Virus record (IMG/VR): IMGVR_UViG_3300047470_000294
Location: 1-54,009 of that record
Reading direction: 5' to 3' (one strand)
Length of the DNA: 54,009 nucleotides
Source of the DNA: a virus
Part shown: piece after piece, positions 53,954 through 54,009 of the stretch
Numbering within the stretch: the first letter of the stretch is position 1
How the letters are laid out: every line of letters starts with the position of its first letter
Translations under genes and position numbers: made by a program
The notes under the pieces: generated by a model
Seen by the model: only the letters and a program-made list of their open reading frames with translations
Told to the model about the DNA's origin: nothing
Databases searched by the model: none

Positions 53954-54009
53954 GCCCCTATTTCACCGCTCCCACGGCCGCCGCTCGTCGCCCTGCACCT
54001 GCCGCCCGG

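Noticed and set aside
53899-54009. Attachment site or tRNA after the integrase unit
   Set aside because: Only a terminator hairpin is visible. No tRNA fold or repeat matching another part of the window was found by eye, so no att call is made.

Overview
The window is very GC-rich, with strong G/C bias at third codon positions, frequent GTG starts and TGATG/GTGA start-stop overlaps. It carries Streptomyces-type plasmid transfer genes (a DUF2637/SpdB-like membrane protein and an FtsK/TraB-like translocase) together with a complete long-tailed (siphovirus) morphogenesis and lysis set and a tyrosine integrase. I read it as a temperate actinophage or prophage of Streptomyces or a close relative that carries a conjugative-plasmid-like module. 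No attL/attR pair, tRNA gene, DNA polymerase, primase, helicase or plasmid Rep protein was recognised, so element ends and replication mode are not determined.

Layout. 0-1.7 kb: an IscB RNA-guided nuclease preceded by a short structured RNA that fits an omega RNA. 1.7-9.4 kb: a polycistronic run of small genes, several behind the same CGAGAGGAG-type leader, then SpdB-like and FtsK/TraB-like genes, a repeat cluster that could be a transfer or binding site, a basic protein and a membrane protein. 9.4-11.6 kb: two paralogous small regulators, each divergent from a plus-strand gene, each with palindromic operators inside the promoter spacers. 11.6-19 kb: about twenty small accessory genes in overlapping chains, including an HEAGH metalloprotease-like protein and three tandem paralogues. 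19-22 kb: a reversed membrane-protein gene (moron-like) and an adhesin/tail-fibre cassette with 14 repeats of about 20 residues. 22-25 kb: small genes and two HNH nucleases. 25-37.5 kb: terminase, portal, an intein-containing Mu F-like head protein, scaffold, Prp-like protease, major capsid, connectors, tail tube and tail assembly chaperones. 37.5-46.9 kb: tape measure, distal tail and minor tail proteins. 46.9-51.5 kb: papain-like protease, Tad2-like anti-Thoeris protein, amidase endolysin, exonuclease, holin, coiled-coil membrane protein and collagen-like membrane protein. 51.5-54 kb: two minus-strand genes, a palindromic operator, the integrase and a small downstream gene.

The most unusual feature is at 29.1-30.1 kb. 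The head protein contains an intein, and inside the intein-coding DNA, on the opposite strand and in exact codon register, lies a 284-codon gene for a helix-turn-helix plus EDxHD/Vsr-like endonuclease: an antisense homing endonuclease nested in an intein. Other strong observations are IscB with its RNA; a Prp-like protease gene between scaffold and capsid genes whose products share an N-terminal W-F-[RK]-L-D-R-H motif; the mirror-symmetric regulator switch with its diverged duplicate; and a family of double-hairpin elements between genes.

All family assignments come from motif recognition by eye, not from database searches.
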